Assembly (NCBI GenBank): GCA_964446865.1
Contig: CAYURD010000020.1
Location: 1 to 49,350 of the forward strand
Source: Glaciecola sp964446865
GTDB lineage: Bacteria; Pseudomonadota; Gammaproteobacteria; Enterobacterales; Alteromonadaceae
Length of the DNA stretch: 49,350 nt
Direction of reading: 5' to 3'
Each line of letters starts with the position of its first letter. The first letter of the stretch is position 1. Below the pieces are notes generated by a model. It made no database searches. It was given only the letters and a program-made list of their open reading frames with translations, and had not been told where the DNA came from. Position numbers and translations under genes: made by a program. Shown piece after piece: positions 27,838-36,507 of the stretch.

Positions 27838-27842
27838 TAAAA

Positions 27843-29606
27843 ATGAGACTGTATTCACACATGTTTACAACAAATATTCTTTCAGTAGGTAGCGTGTTTG
27901 CCGCTATGCTCTTAATGCTTTCTTTTAGCAATATTAGCGCTGCTCAAGTAACACAAATTACGGCAAGCGTTGACCGTAATCCCATTTTATTAGATGAATC
28001 GGCTCGTTTAAGCGTTATCGCTACGGGAAATTTAGACCGTGATGCAATTGATTTTAGCGTGTTAAATAATGCGTTTAGAGTGAGCGTGCCTTCATTTAGT
28101 AAATCGACACAGATCATTAACGGTAATATGAGTCAAACAGTCAGCTGGACGGTGAGCCTTTACCCTAAACAAACCGGGACATTTAACATTCCTAGCTTTG
28201 AGATTGAAGGCAAGCAATCATCGCCGTTTCAGATTAATGTATTGCCCGTCGACACCGCTAACAGCAGCCAGCCACGAGAATACTACGTAGAAGCAAGCGT
28301 TGACAGCAACGAAATTTATTTACAACAACAGCTCTTATACACCGTCAAAATTTACCTGTCGCAAGATATTCAAAGAGGCCAACTCAGCCTGCCAGAGCTA
28401 GAGGGCGCGTTAATTGAACAAATTGGCGAAGATGACGACTACCAAGAAATAATTAATGGTGTTAGGTATCGAATAATCGAAAGAAAATACGCGATTATTC
28501 CGCAATCAAGCGGCAACTTTACGATCACCGGCCCTATTTTTGAAGCAGAAGTCGCCACTAACTCCCGTCGCAGTTTTGCAAATTTTGGACGCACCAAAAG
28601 CATCGCCAGACGAGCGCCCGACTTAGATTTAACCGTAAAATCAATCCCGAATAATTATGCTTACACATGGTTACCCAGTGAGTTTGTTGAAGTGACTGAA
28701 CAATGGCAAGGCAACGAAGACGGCTTAATGGTAGGCGAACCCGTCACACGCTCGATTACCCTCACCGCGTTAGGATTAACAAAAGAGCAGCTACCTGTTA
28801 TTGACTTGCCATATCACCCAAGTTTTAAGGTTTATCCTGAACAACCTACTCTAGCCACCGTGCAGCGCAACGACCGGCTCATTGCCCAAGGCGTGTTTAA
28901 TAGCGCGATTATTCCAGAACAAGCCGGCTCGTTTGTATTACCTGAAGTTCGCATTCCTTGGTTTAATGTTAAAACTGGCAGTACTGACTACGCAGTTGTA
29001 CCTGCTCGAACGGTTAATGTACAAGCTAAGCCTGTAGACACATCTCAAACGACCACTGGGCAAAACTCGCAAATTACATCTGCGCTTAATCCAAATGATA
29101 GCTTAAACGTGCCAAGTACCCTAAGCGACAGTGGGTCAAAGCCACAGTCAGGCGCTTATGGGCTAAATTGGTTACATTACACCTTGATTGCTTCTAATAT
29201 CGTGACACTTCTACTCGCGCTTACTCTATTAAGCAAAATACGCGGAAGTAACGCCCAAACGACGCAAAAACCAAACCACGCAAACGCTATGAATACAAAT
29301 AGTGAAGCCCAAGCATTTGCTCAGCTTAAATCCTTATTAGAGCAAGGTAAAACCGACAACCTAGATAAATCCTTGGACCAATGGCTGGGTAAACTCATTG
29401 AAGCTCAGCATCACTCAGTCAGCGCCAGTTTGAGCAAATATGGCAATGACGACGCAATCGCTTATTACAATAATTGGCTGTCTTCGCAATACAATAACGA
29501 GCAAAGCGACTTTGATTTCGCGGCATTTATTAAGTCCCTCGAAACACTTCGCACGCAATATCAACAGCAGTCGACTCAAGTAATGTCAGCGCTTTATCCT
29601 GCTTAG
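27843..29606 (+). CDS. batD: BatD (oxygen tolerance) protein
   Basis: A 587-residue exported protein. A signal peptide (about 1-36, ending ISAAQ) is followed by BatD immunoglobulin-like domains (ITASVDRNPILLDESARLSV, YVEASVDSNEIYLQQQLLYT, RYRIIERKYAIIPQSSGNF). A membrane segment lies at about residues 440-462, followed by a cytoplasmic helical tail. It is the periplasmic partner of the BatA/BatB VWA proteins. ATG 27843 lies 5 nt after the previous stop; a TTG start at 27831 is also in frame. Last gene of the operon. Confidence 0.85.
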   Translation: MRLYSHMFTTNILSVGSVFAAMLLMLSFSNISAAQVTQITASVDRNPILLDESARLSVIATGNLDRDAIDFSVLNNAFRVSVPSFSKSTQIINGNMSQTVSWTVSLYPKQTGTFNIPSFEIEGKQSSPFQINVLPVDTANSSQPREYYVEASVDSNEIYLQQQLLYTVKIYLSQDIQRGQLSLPELEGALIEQIGEDDDYQEIINGVRYRIIERKYAIIPQSSGNFTITGPIFEAEVATNSRRSFANFGRTKSIARRAPDLDLTVKSIPNNYAYTWLPSEFVEVTEQWQGNEDGLMVGEPVTRSITLTALGLTKEQLPVIDLPYHPSFKVYPEQPTLATVQRNDRLIAQGVFNSAIIPEQAGSFVLPEVRIPWFNVKTGSTDYAVVPARTVNVQAKPVDTSQTTTGQNSQITSALNPNDSLNVPSTLSDSGSKPQSGAYGLNWLHYTLIASNIVTLLLALTLLSKIRGSNAQTTQKPNHANAMNTNSEAQAFAQLKSLLEQGKTDNLDKSLDQWLGKLIEAQHHSVSASLSKYGNDDAIAYYNNWLSSQYNNEQSDFDFAAFIKSLETLRTQYQQQSTQVMSALYPA

Positions 29607-29767
29607 CAAGCCTAATTAGTGAATAACGAGTGGATAATTGATACTCCTTATCAACTGCTTAGCCACCGTTCAGCCACCATGCTATGCAAAGATAAAGCTG
29701 ATGTTTATCCCATTTTGCGCTAGTCTTTATAGAATATTTATCAATTATTTATAAAAAAGTTGAAATA

Positions 29768-30319
29768 ATGGGAAAGATTTCTGAAGAGTCCTCGGTCTTA
29801 TCCGACATGAACACAAAACAAAACCGATATGAAGCCTTGGTTAGGGCACTGCACGCTGACATTTTTCGTTACGCGGTGTGGTTAATTAAAGATAAAGCAA
29901 TTGCTGAAGATGTGGTGCAAGAGACCTTTTTGCGCGCATGGAAGTCGCTTGATTCTTTACAAGACGAAGCTGCCGCAAAATCATGGCTAATTACCATACT
30001 ACGGCGCGAAAACGCTAGACGCTTTGAGCGCAAGCAATTTGATACCGTTGATATAGACGATGTATCGATTGCAGATGATGTCGCTCACAGCGAAGACACT
30101 ATGCAGCAGCGCGAAATTAGAAAAGCGATTGCGAGTTTAAGTGAAGAGTACAGAGAACCGCTTACCCTACAAATTATCATGGGCTTTAGTGGCGACGAAA
30201 TTGCTGCCCAACTAGATTTAAATAAGAATACCGTTATGACCCGACTTTTTAGAGCAAGAAACCAATTAAAAGAGATACTTACCTCGCAGATGCAATTTGG
30301 AGAGCAAGTTAATGGATGA
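29768..30319 (+). CDS. ECF-type RNA polymerase sigma factor
   Basis: A 183-residue sigma factor. Region 2 (about 20-85) includes LHADIFRYAVWLIKDKAIAE, DVVQETFLRAWKSLDSL and SWLITILRRENARRFER; region 4 (about 125-175) includes LSEEYREPLTLQIIMGFSGD and NKNTVMTRLFRARNQL. It is followed, with an 8-nt overlap, by a DUF3379 gene, a pairing well known in Alteromonadales and Vibrionales, where the DUF3379 protein is expected to act as anti-sigma factor. An alternative start is ATG 29807. No clear RBS. Confidence 0.9.
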   Translation: MGKISEESSVLSDMNTKQNRYEALVRALHADIFRYAVWLIKDKAIAEDVVQETFLRAWKSLDSLQDEAAAKSWLITILRRENARRFERKQFDTVDIDDVSIADDVAHSEDTMQQREIRKAIASLSEEYREPLTLQIIMGFSGDEIAAQLDLNKNTVMTRLFRARNQLKEILTSQMQFGEQVNG

Positions 30320-31013
30320 TTTAAGTTTCAGAAAAGCAGTTTACGCTGACCCTTTTAGTAAAGATCCAGAGTTGCTTAAAGCAGCAGAACAAGATCCTAA
30401 AAGAAAATCATTTTGGAATGAAATAAAAGCGATGGAAAATGAGTTGCAATCAGCAATGAACATTCCAGTACCTGAAAATTTAGCCGAAAAGCTAATATTG
30501 CGTCAATCGCTGACCACTCACACCGAAAAGAAAAAACAACAGCCTTGGTATTTAGCCCTAGCTGCATCGGTTATGCTAGCCACCGTACTAACCGTTGGTG
30601 TGATGAATACTGGAAACAACGCGTTTGCCAATGATGTATTTGCGCACATGGACCACGTTGATGCCGAATTAGCTAAAAACGCAGCCGTAGACCTTAACGC
30701 CATTAACGCAAAACTTGCGAGCTTTAACGGACAAGTAAACGGCGATTTAGGCGAAGTATTGTCTGCAAATTATTGCTACCTAGACAAAATAAAGAGCTTG
30801 CATCTAATCGTCCGCGGCGAAAATGGCTTAACATCCTTATTTGTTGTGCCCGATTCCATTACCGAATCAGCCGGCGAATCGTTCAGTAACGCAACGTTCA
30901 GCGGCGCATCATTCTTACTTGAATCTGCCAAAATTATCGTGGTTGGCGAAAGTAAAGATGACGTAAGTTCGCTAGAGCAGAGAGCGAAAAGAGCGATGTT
31001 GTTTTCGGCTTAG
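30312..31013 (+). CDS. DUF3379 family anti-sigma factor
   Basis: A 233-residue protein matching DUF3379: N-terminal MDDLSFRKAVYADPFSKDPE, LLKAAEQDPKRKSFWNEIK and VPENLAEKLILRQSL, then one membrane segment (about 76-95, WYLALAASVMLATVLTVGVM), and a periplasmic domain with CYLDKIKSLHLIVRG. The start at 30312 overlaps the sigma stop in ATGGATGA with GGAGAG upstream. It should hold the sigma factor at the membrane. A strong terminator follows at 31081. Confidence 0.88.
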   Translation: MDDLSFRKAVYADPFSKDPELLKAAEQDPKRKSFWNEIKAMENELQSAMNIPVPENLAEKLILRQSLTTHTEKKKQQPWYLALAASVMLATVLTVGVMNTGNNAFANDVFAHMDHVDAELAKNAAVDLNAINAKLASFNGQVNGDLGEVLSANYCYLDKIKSLHLIVRGENGLTSLFVVPDSITESAGESFSNATFSGASFLLESAKIIVVGESKDDVSSLEQRAKRAMLFSA

Positions 31014-31080
31014 GCTGCTATTGAGAGTCATTCAAATAAAACGCTTAAGATATTGAATCGCTTCAATATCTATCCACACA

Positions 31081-31114
31081 AAAGCGCGACAGAATTTACT
31101 GTCGCGCTTTTTTA
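31081..31114 (+). terminator. intrinsic terminator after the sigma/anti-sigma pair
   Basis: AAAGCGCGACAG (31081-31092) pairs perfectly with CTGTCGCGCTTT (31099-31110) over a 6-nt loop, followed by a T-run. A textbook rho-independent terminator. Confidence 0.93.
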
Positions 31115-31233
31115 TTTGTATCTTATTTAACCTTAATCTGCGCAATGCAAGACTGAACCCTTTAGATTTGCACTCAGACTGTTAGACTTAAGCCCATATC
31201 CACATAAAAAATATAAACGAAAAGGATAAGTTG

Positions 31234-32751
31234 ATGGAATTTGGTACGTATTTGTCGCTTGGTATCTATTTTATTGTCATGTTGGCAATTGGACTGTATG
31301 CATTTAAAACAAACGAAGAGAACGCTTCAGGCTACTTATTAGGTGGTCGAAAATTAAGTGCTCCAGTTACTGCTTTATCGGCGGGAGCATCTGACATGAG
31401 TGGTTGGATGTTAATGGGCGTGCCAGGGGCTATGTATATTGGCGGTGCATCTTCGCTTTGGATTGCATTTGGTTTGGTGCTTGGCGCATGGATAAATTAC
31501 AAAATTGTTGCTCCCCGTTTGCGCGTATTTACCGAAGTGGCTAACGACTCAATTACCCTGCCCGACTTTTTTGAAAATCGATTTTTAGACGATACACGAG
31601 TGCTGCGCATTGTCGCTTCACTGGTGATTATTTTGTTTTTTACCTTATATACAACCTCTGGCATTGTGGCTGGCGGTAAGTTATTTGATACCTCTTTTGG
31701 CTTAAATTATTACACGGGTATTTTTGTTACTGCCGGTGTGGTGGTGACCTATACATTTTTTGGTGGATTTACCGCGGTTTCGGTAACCGATTTTGTACAA
31801 GGTTGCCTGATGTTTGTTGCCCTTATTTTAGTGCCAAGCGTGGTCATTTTTGAGCTGGGTGGCATTAACGAGACCTTTAGTAGTTTAGAGCAGCTTAACC
31901 CTAATTTGCTTTCTATTATGATTAACGCGAATACCGGTGAAATGATGAGTTTTGTGGCTATTATTTCGTTGTTGTCTTGGGGCCTTGGTTATTTTGGCCA
32001 GCCGCATATTATTGTGCGGTTTATGGCGATAAACAGCGTTAAACAAATACCCAACGCCAGAAGAATTGGCATGACATGGATGATTGTCTCTTTATTTGGC
32101 GCAGCCATGACAGGCTTGTTTGGTTTAGCCTACGTTAACGCAAACAGTATAGTGTTAGAGGATCCTGAAACCGTTTTTATAGTGCTATCTCAACTCTTGT
32201 TTAATCCATTTATTGGTGGTTTTTTATTAGCCGCCATTTTAGCCGCGATTATGAGTACGATTTCGTCTCAGTTGTTAGTGACCTCAAGCTCATTAACTCG
32301 AGACGTATATACCGCGTTTATTAATAAAGAAGCCTCTGACAAACAGCAAGTGTTAGTCGGTCGTATTTGCGTTGTCATTGTGGCCTTAGTAGCTATTTTA
32401 CTCGCCCTTACTATGGGCGAAAATAAGACAATCTTAAAACTAGTTAGCCACGCATGGGCAGGCTTTGGTGCGGCATTTGGCCCCTTAGTTTTATTTTCAT
32501 TACTGTGGGATAAAATGACCAAGCAAAGCGCCATTGGCGGTATGTTAGCGGGTACCATCACCGTTTTATTATGGATATTTGTGCCAATAAACGAAGCTGG
32601 CGAGGTATTATCTGCACAAATTTACGAAATAATCCCTGGGTTTTTAGTGGCATGTGCCGTTATAGTGATTATGAGTAAATTAAATCCAAACCAAGATCCA
32701 AAAATCGCCAAGCTGTGCGGCGACTATGAATCAGCGTTGAGTAAAGACTAA
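31234..32751 (+). CDS. putP: sodium/proline symporter (PutP-type, SSS family)
   Basis: A 505-residue membrane protein with about 13 transmembrane helices. PutP signatures include NENASGYLLGGRKLSAPVTA, LSAGASDMSGWMLMGVPGA, FTEVANDSITLPDFFENRF and YFGQPHIIVRFMAI. It couples sodium to proline uptake; closely related paralogues use other solutes, so the substrate is probable rather than certain. ATG 31234 has AAGGA in good position; a TTG lies one codon earlier. No putA is nearby. Confidence 0.9.
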   Translation: MEFGTYLSLGIYFIVMLAIGLYAFKTNEENASGYLLGGRKLSAPVTALSAGASDMSGWMLMGVPGAMYIGGASSLWIAFGLVLGAWINYKIVAPRLRVFTEVANDSITLPDFFENRFLDDTRVLRIVASLVIILFFTLYTTSGIVAGGKLFDTSFGLNYYTGIFVTAGVVVTYTFFGGFTAVSVTDFVQGCLMFVALILVPSVVIFELGGINETFSSLEQLNPNLLSIMINANTGEMMSFVAIISLLSWGLGYFGQPHIIVRFMAINSVKQIPNARRIGMTWMIVSLFGAAMTGLFGLAYVNANSIVLEDPETVFIVLSQLLFNPFIGGFLLAAILAAIMSTISSQLLVTSSSLTRDVYTAFINKEASDKQQVLVGRICVVIVALVAILLALTMGENKTILKLVSHAWAGFGAAFGPLVLFSLLWDKMTKQSAIGGMLAGTITVLLWIFVPINEAGEVLSAQIYEIIPGFLVACAVIVIMSKLNPNQDPKIAKLCGDYESALSKD

Positions 32752-32760
32752 GCACACTAC

Positions 32761-33981
32761 ATGGCGTTTTTTGCAGCCCGGCAACCCATACTAAGGACAG
32801 ACAAAAGCGTATACGGCTACGAATTATTATTTCGTAGCGGTAACGAAAATGTCTTTCCTGACATTGATGAAGAAAAAGCCACTTCAAAAATGATTGAAGG
32901 CTTGCAGCTTGATCTTGGGCTAGACAGAATTGCCGATGGCAAGTTTGCGTTTATCAACTTTACCGAAGAAAGCATACTGCGCAACTACCCTGACATGCTG
33001 CCAAAGCAAAAAGTCGTGATAGAAGTACTCGAGTCCGTTAAGCCAACGCGACAAGTTTTTCATGCTTTAAAAGAGCTATCTGACGAAGGCTATATTTTGG
33101 CCCTCGATGATTTTGTCCATGGCTATGAGTGGGAAGACTTTTACAGCATTTGTTCAATTGTAAAAGTGGACTGCTTAGCGATACGCCCTGAGCAACTTAG
33201 CGAAATCATAGCACTTAAAAAGCGTCATCCACACTTATTACTATTAGCCGAAAAAGTTGAAAATTATAAGGCCTTTGCTCACTATCAAAGCTTAGGTTTT
33301 GATTTATTTCAAGGTTACTTTTTTAGTAAACCCGAGGTAATGCGCAGCGTGACAATGTCGCCTTCGCAGAGTTTACTAACCAGTCTATTAAACGAACTAT
33401 CCAAACCCGACCATTCTATCGCTAACGTGACTCAACTACTCGAAGCCGATGTTGCTGTGTCATTTAAACTATTGCGGTATGTGCAATCACCGATATTTAA
33501 ACGCCGCGGCAATATTGAATCGATAAAACAAGCCGTTGTCCTGTTGGGTAAAGCAGAACTAGAACGCTTCGTTATGCTACTTTTTGCTGCGTCAGTTGGC
33601 GACGACAAACCTACCGAGTTAATTCGTTTATCGATGCAGCGTGCAAAATTTTGTGAATCTTTAGCAAGGCTAAGTGGACGTCAGGCTGAGGATTCATCAG
33701 CCTTTTTAGCCGGTATGCTCTCGTTAGTCGACGCAATGTTAGACACACCCGTTACAGACCTTCTCGCCACCCTGCCGTTAAGCCAAAATATTAAAATGGC
33801 CTTAATAGAGCATAAAGGTTGGTTAGCAGATTTAATTACCATGTGTAAATTGTTCGAAAAAGGCAACTGGCCAAAAATCGACAAAGCGTCTAAAAGTTTA
33901 TCGATTAGCCTGAATGACTTGGTTGTTGCTTATTACGAGTCAACTGAGTGGTCAAATGACCGATTGAATCTAATTAAGTAG
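32761..33981 (+). CDS. EAL-HDOD domain signalling protein
   Basis: A 406-residue protein starting MAFFAARQPILRTDKSVYGY. Residues about 1-200 are an EAL domain in which the catalytic ELL position appears as YELLFR. LALDDFVHGYEWEDF and VKVDCLA are retained, but several metal-binding residues look changed, so c-di-GMP cleavage is doubtful. Residues about 205-400 are an HDOD domain (LLRYVQSPIFKRRGNIESIK, QAVVLLGKAELERFVML). Such proteins often act as c-di-GMP sensors or regulators. It follows putP by 9 nt, so the two may be co-transcribed. Confidence 0.85.
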   Translation: MAFFAARQPILRTDKSVYGYELLFRSGNENVFPDIDEEKATSKMIEGLQLDLGLDRIADGKFAFINFTEESILRNYPDMLPKQKVVIEVLESVKPTRQVFHALKELSDEGYILALDDFVHGYEWEDFYSICSIVKVDCLAIRPEQLSEIIALKKRHPHLLLLAEKVENYKAFAHYQSLGFDLFQGYFFSKPEVMRSVTMSPSQSLLTSLLNELSKPDHSIANVTQLLEADVAVSFKLLRYVQSPIFKRRGNIESIKQAVVLLGKAELERFVMLLFAASVGDDKPTELIRLSMQRAKFCESLARLSGRQAEDSSAFLAGMLSLVDAMLDTPVTDLLATLPLSQNIKMALIEHKGWLADLITMCKLFEKGNWPKIDKASKSLSISLNDLVVAYYESTEWSNDRLNLIK

Positions 33982-34201
33982 GCCTTTTATTTCTTTGTAT
34001 TTCTTTTCATTTCTTAACATGCTTATAACAAATGGGTCTATTTAGTTATTAAATAGTAATTAAGCATATCAATTTGTCATAATTGACCTTATAACTATAT
34101 GTTAGACTGCCCCTCGAAATTTGAATATACGAATAAACGTTCCCGTTTTTACTAGTTCAAGTCACTTTTTTCACATTTAGACACAAGGTAGTATTATACT
34201 T

Positions 34202-35116
34202 ATGAGCGCCACATTGCCTTCAATGACGCACCTAAAGCAACTCGAAGCTGAGAGTATTCATATCTTTCGAGAAGTTGCTGCAGAGTTCGAAAATCCAGTC
34301 ATGCTTTACTCGGTTGGTAAAGATTCTTCGGTATTGTTACATCTTGCCCGTAAAGCATTTGCGCCTGGCACCATTCCATTTCCGCTTTTGCATGTTGATA
34401 CCACATGGAAATTTAAAGAAATGATCTCGTTTAGAGATAAAATGGCCAAAAAGCATAATCTCAACCTACTTGTACATACTAATCAAGAAGGTGTAGAGGC
34501 AGGTGTTAATCCATTTTCAGTCGGTAGTGCAAAACACACCGATATCATGAAAACAGGCGCGCTTAAGCAAGCATTAAATCATTATAAATTTGATGCTGCG
34601 TTTGGTGGCGCTCGTCGCGACGAAGAAAAGTCTAGAGCAAAAGAGCGTGTATATTCGTTTAGAGACGAAAATCACCGTTGGGATCCTAAAAACCAACGCC
34701 CTGAACTTTGGAATATTTATAATTCGCAAATAAATAAAGGCGAAAGCATCAGAGTGTTCCCTATGTCTAACTGGACAGAGCTGGATATTTGGCAATACAT
34801 CTATCTAGAAAACATCGAAATACCGTCTTTATACTTGGCCAAACCAAGACCAGTTGTTGACCGCGACGGCGTGCTTATTATGGTTGATGACGAGCGTATG
34901 CCACTGGAAAAAGACGAAGTGCCTATGATGAAATCTGTGCGCTTTAGAACCCTTGGCTGCTACCCACTCACCGGCGCAGTCGAGTCTGAAGCAGACACGC
35001 TGCCAGAAGTTATTCAAGAAATGCTATTAACTAAGACCTCAGAACGTCAGGGTCGTGTCATTGATCATGACTCATCTGGCTCGATGGAAAAGAAAAAAAT
35101 GGAGGGTTACTTTTAA
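34202..35116 (+). CDS. cysD: sulfate adenylyltransferase subunit 2
   Basis: A 304-residue PP-loop ATP pyrophosphatase. The motif YSVGKDSSVLLHL (residues 36-48) binds ATP; FGGARRDEEKSRAKERVYSF and WTELDIWQYIYLENIEIPSL are family-conserved. It makes adenosine 5'-phosphosulfate from ATP and sulfate with the GTPase CysN. The downstream gene starts at the last base of the stop (TAATG). Here cysN is not next but separated by cysC and cysQ. Confidence 0.96.
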   Translation: MSATLPSMTHLKQLEAESIHIFREVAAEFENPVMLYSVGKDSSVLLHLARKAFAPGTIPFPLLHVDTTWKFKEMISFRDKMAKKHNLNLLVHTNQEGVEAGVNPFSVGSAKHTDIMKTGALKQALNHYKFDAAFGGARRDEEKSRAKERVYSFRDENHRWDPKNQRPELWNIYNSQINKGESIRVFPMSNWTELDIWQYIYLENIEIPSLYLAKPRPVVDRDGVLIMVDDERMPLEKDEVPMMKSVRFRTLGCYPLTGAVESEADTLPEVIQEMLLTKTSERQGRVIDHDSSGSMEKKKMEGYF

Positions 35117-35712
35117 TGAGCACCAATATTGTATGGCATACAAGCACTGTAGATAAAGCGAAGCGAGCTGAAAAACTTATCCAAAAACCCGCAGTTATTT
35201 GGCTAACAGGTTTATCGGGAAGCGGCAAATCAACTATCGCTAACCTATTAGAGAAAAAGTTATATGAGTCGGCCCACGCAACTTATTTGTTAGATGGCGA
35301 CAACGTGCGTCATGGCTTATGTGGTGACCTTGGTTTTGACGATAAAGCACGCGTAGAAAATATTAGACGCATAAGTGAAGTGAGTAAGTTATTTGTTGAT
35401 GCAGGTTTGATTGTGTTAACCGCATTTATTTCTCCATTTAAAGCTGATCGCGATTACTGCCGTTCACTATTAGAAGATGGTGAGTTTGTTGAAGTATTTA
35501 TCGACACACCAATTGAGGTGTGTGAACAACGTGACCCCAAAGGCTTATACAAAAAGGCGCGAAGTGGCGATATTAAGCATTTTACCGGGATTGATTCGGT
35601 TTATGAATCACCCGAAGCTCCCGAAATTCATTTGCAATACCTACAAGAAACGGCTGAAGAAACAGCAGAGCGTTTATATCAAGCACTTAAGTCAAAAGGA
35701 TATGTAAAATGA
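35116..35712 (+). CDS. cysC: adenylylsulfate kinase
   Basis: A 198-residue APS kinase that phosphorylates APS to PAPS. The P-loop is GLSGSGKST (32-40). DGDNVRHGLCGDLGFDDKAR is the substrate-binding segment, followed by NIRRISEVSKLFVDAG and FISPFKADRD. The last four bases overlap the start of cysQ (ATGA). Second gene of a cysD-cysC-cysQ-cysN operon. Confidence 0.96.
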   Translation: MSTNIVWHTSTVDKAKRAEKLIQKPAVIWLTGLSGSGKSTIANLLEKKLYESAHATYLLDGDNVRHGLCGDLGFDDKARVENIRRISEVSKLFVDAGLIVLTAFISPFKADRDYCRSLLEDGEFVEVFIDTPIEVCEQRDPKGLYKKARSGDIKHFTGIDSVYESPEAPEIHLQYLQETAEETAERLYQALKSKGYVK

Positions 35713-36506
35713 GTGATTTTGAAATGAACGACACTAATGTTCAGGCTTTGCTTGATATTGCGGTAAAAGCCGGTGAAAAAATCCTTGAGATTTACGCGCG
35801 AGACTTTGCTATTTATGACAAATCTGACGCAAGCCCCTTAACAGAAGCCGACCTTGCTGCGCACCATCACATTGTTGATGCATTGAACGAAATATCTGAC
35901 CTACCTATTTTGTCAGAAGAATCAAGTGATATCACATGGGAAGAACGCAAAAGCTGGACGCGTTTTTGGCTAGTTGACGCGCTTGATGGCACAAAAGAAT
36001 TTATTAAATTGAATGGCGAATTTACCGTGATTATCGCGGTTATAGAATACGGTGAGCCTACCTTTGGCGTTGTGCATGCACCAGTATTAAACAAGACCTA
36101 CGTTGGCCATAAAAGCAGCGGTGCGTTTATTGTTGATAATGGACAAAAATCACCGATTAGCGCTAAAACCCACGATGGTAGTGAAGCTTGGCGCGTGGTC
36201 GGCAGCCGGTCTCATCAAAGCCCTGAGATCAACAAAATTATGGATGCCTTACAAGGCGAAAAAGAGCTTGTCGCCATGGGGAGTTCATTAAAGCTGTGCT
36301 TAGTCGCCAGCGGAGATGCGCACTTATACCCTCGCGTTGGCCCCACAAGTGAATGGGACACGGGCGCGGCACATGCAGTTGCTTTAGCAGCAGGTGCAAA
36401 AGTCACCGTGCTAGACCCTAATAATCCATTTGATGCCGACGCACATCCACTGCGTTACAACCAAAAAGAATCCATATTAAACCCCTTTTTCATGGTGAGT
36501 TGTTAA
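35709..36506 (+). CDS. cysQ: 3'(2'),5'-bisphosphate nucleotidase
   Basis: A 265-residue inositol monophosphatase-superfamily enzyme that removes the 3'-phosphate of PAP, the by-product of PAPS reduction. Metal-binding motifs are SEESSD, FWLVDALDGTKEFIK and SEWDTGAAHAVA. A start at 35709 is followed by a second ATG at 35724. Located between cysC and cysN, 1 nt before cysN, so it is part of the sulfate assimilation operon. Confidence 0.93.
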   Translation: MSDFEMNDTNVQALLDIAVKAGEKILEIYARDFAIYDKSDASPLTEADLAAHHHIVDALNEISDLPILSEESSDITWEERKSWTRFWLVDALDGTKEFIKLNGEFTVIIAVIEYGEPTFGVVHAPVLNKTYVGHKSSGAFIVDNGQKSPISAKTHDGSEAWRVVGSRSHQSPEINKIMDALQGEKELVAMGSSLKLCLVASGDAHLYPRVGPTSEWDTGAAHAVALAAGAKVTVLDPNNPFDADAHPLRYNQKESILNPFFMVSC

Positions 36507-36507
36507 G

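Noticed and set aside
33988..34018. Three approximate 10-nt repeats (ATTTCTTTGT, ATTTCTTTTC, ATTTCTTAAC) after the EAL-HDOD gene
   Set aside because: Short, imperfect and T-rich; could be chance and there is no associated stem for a terminator.
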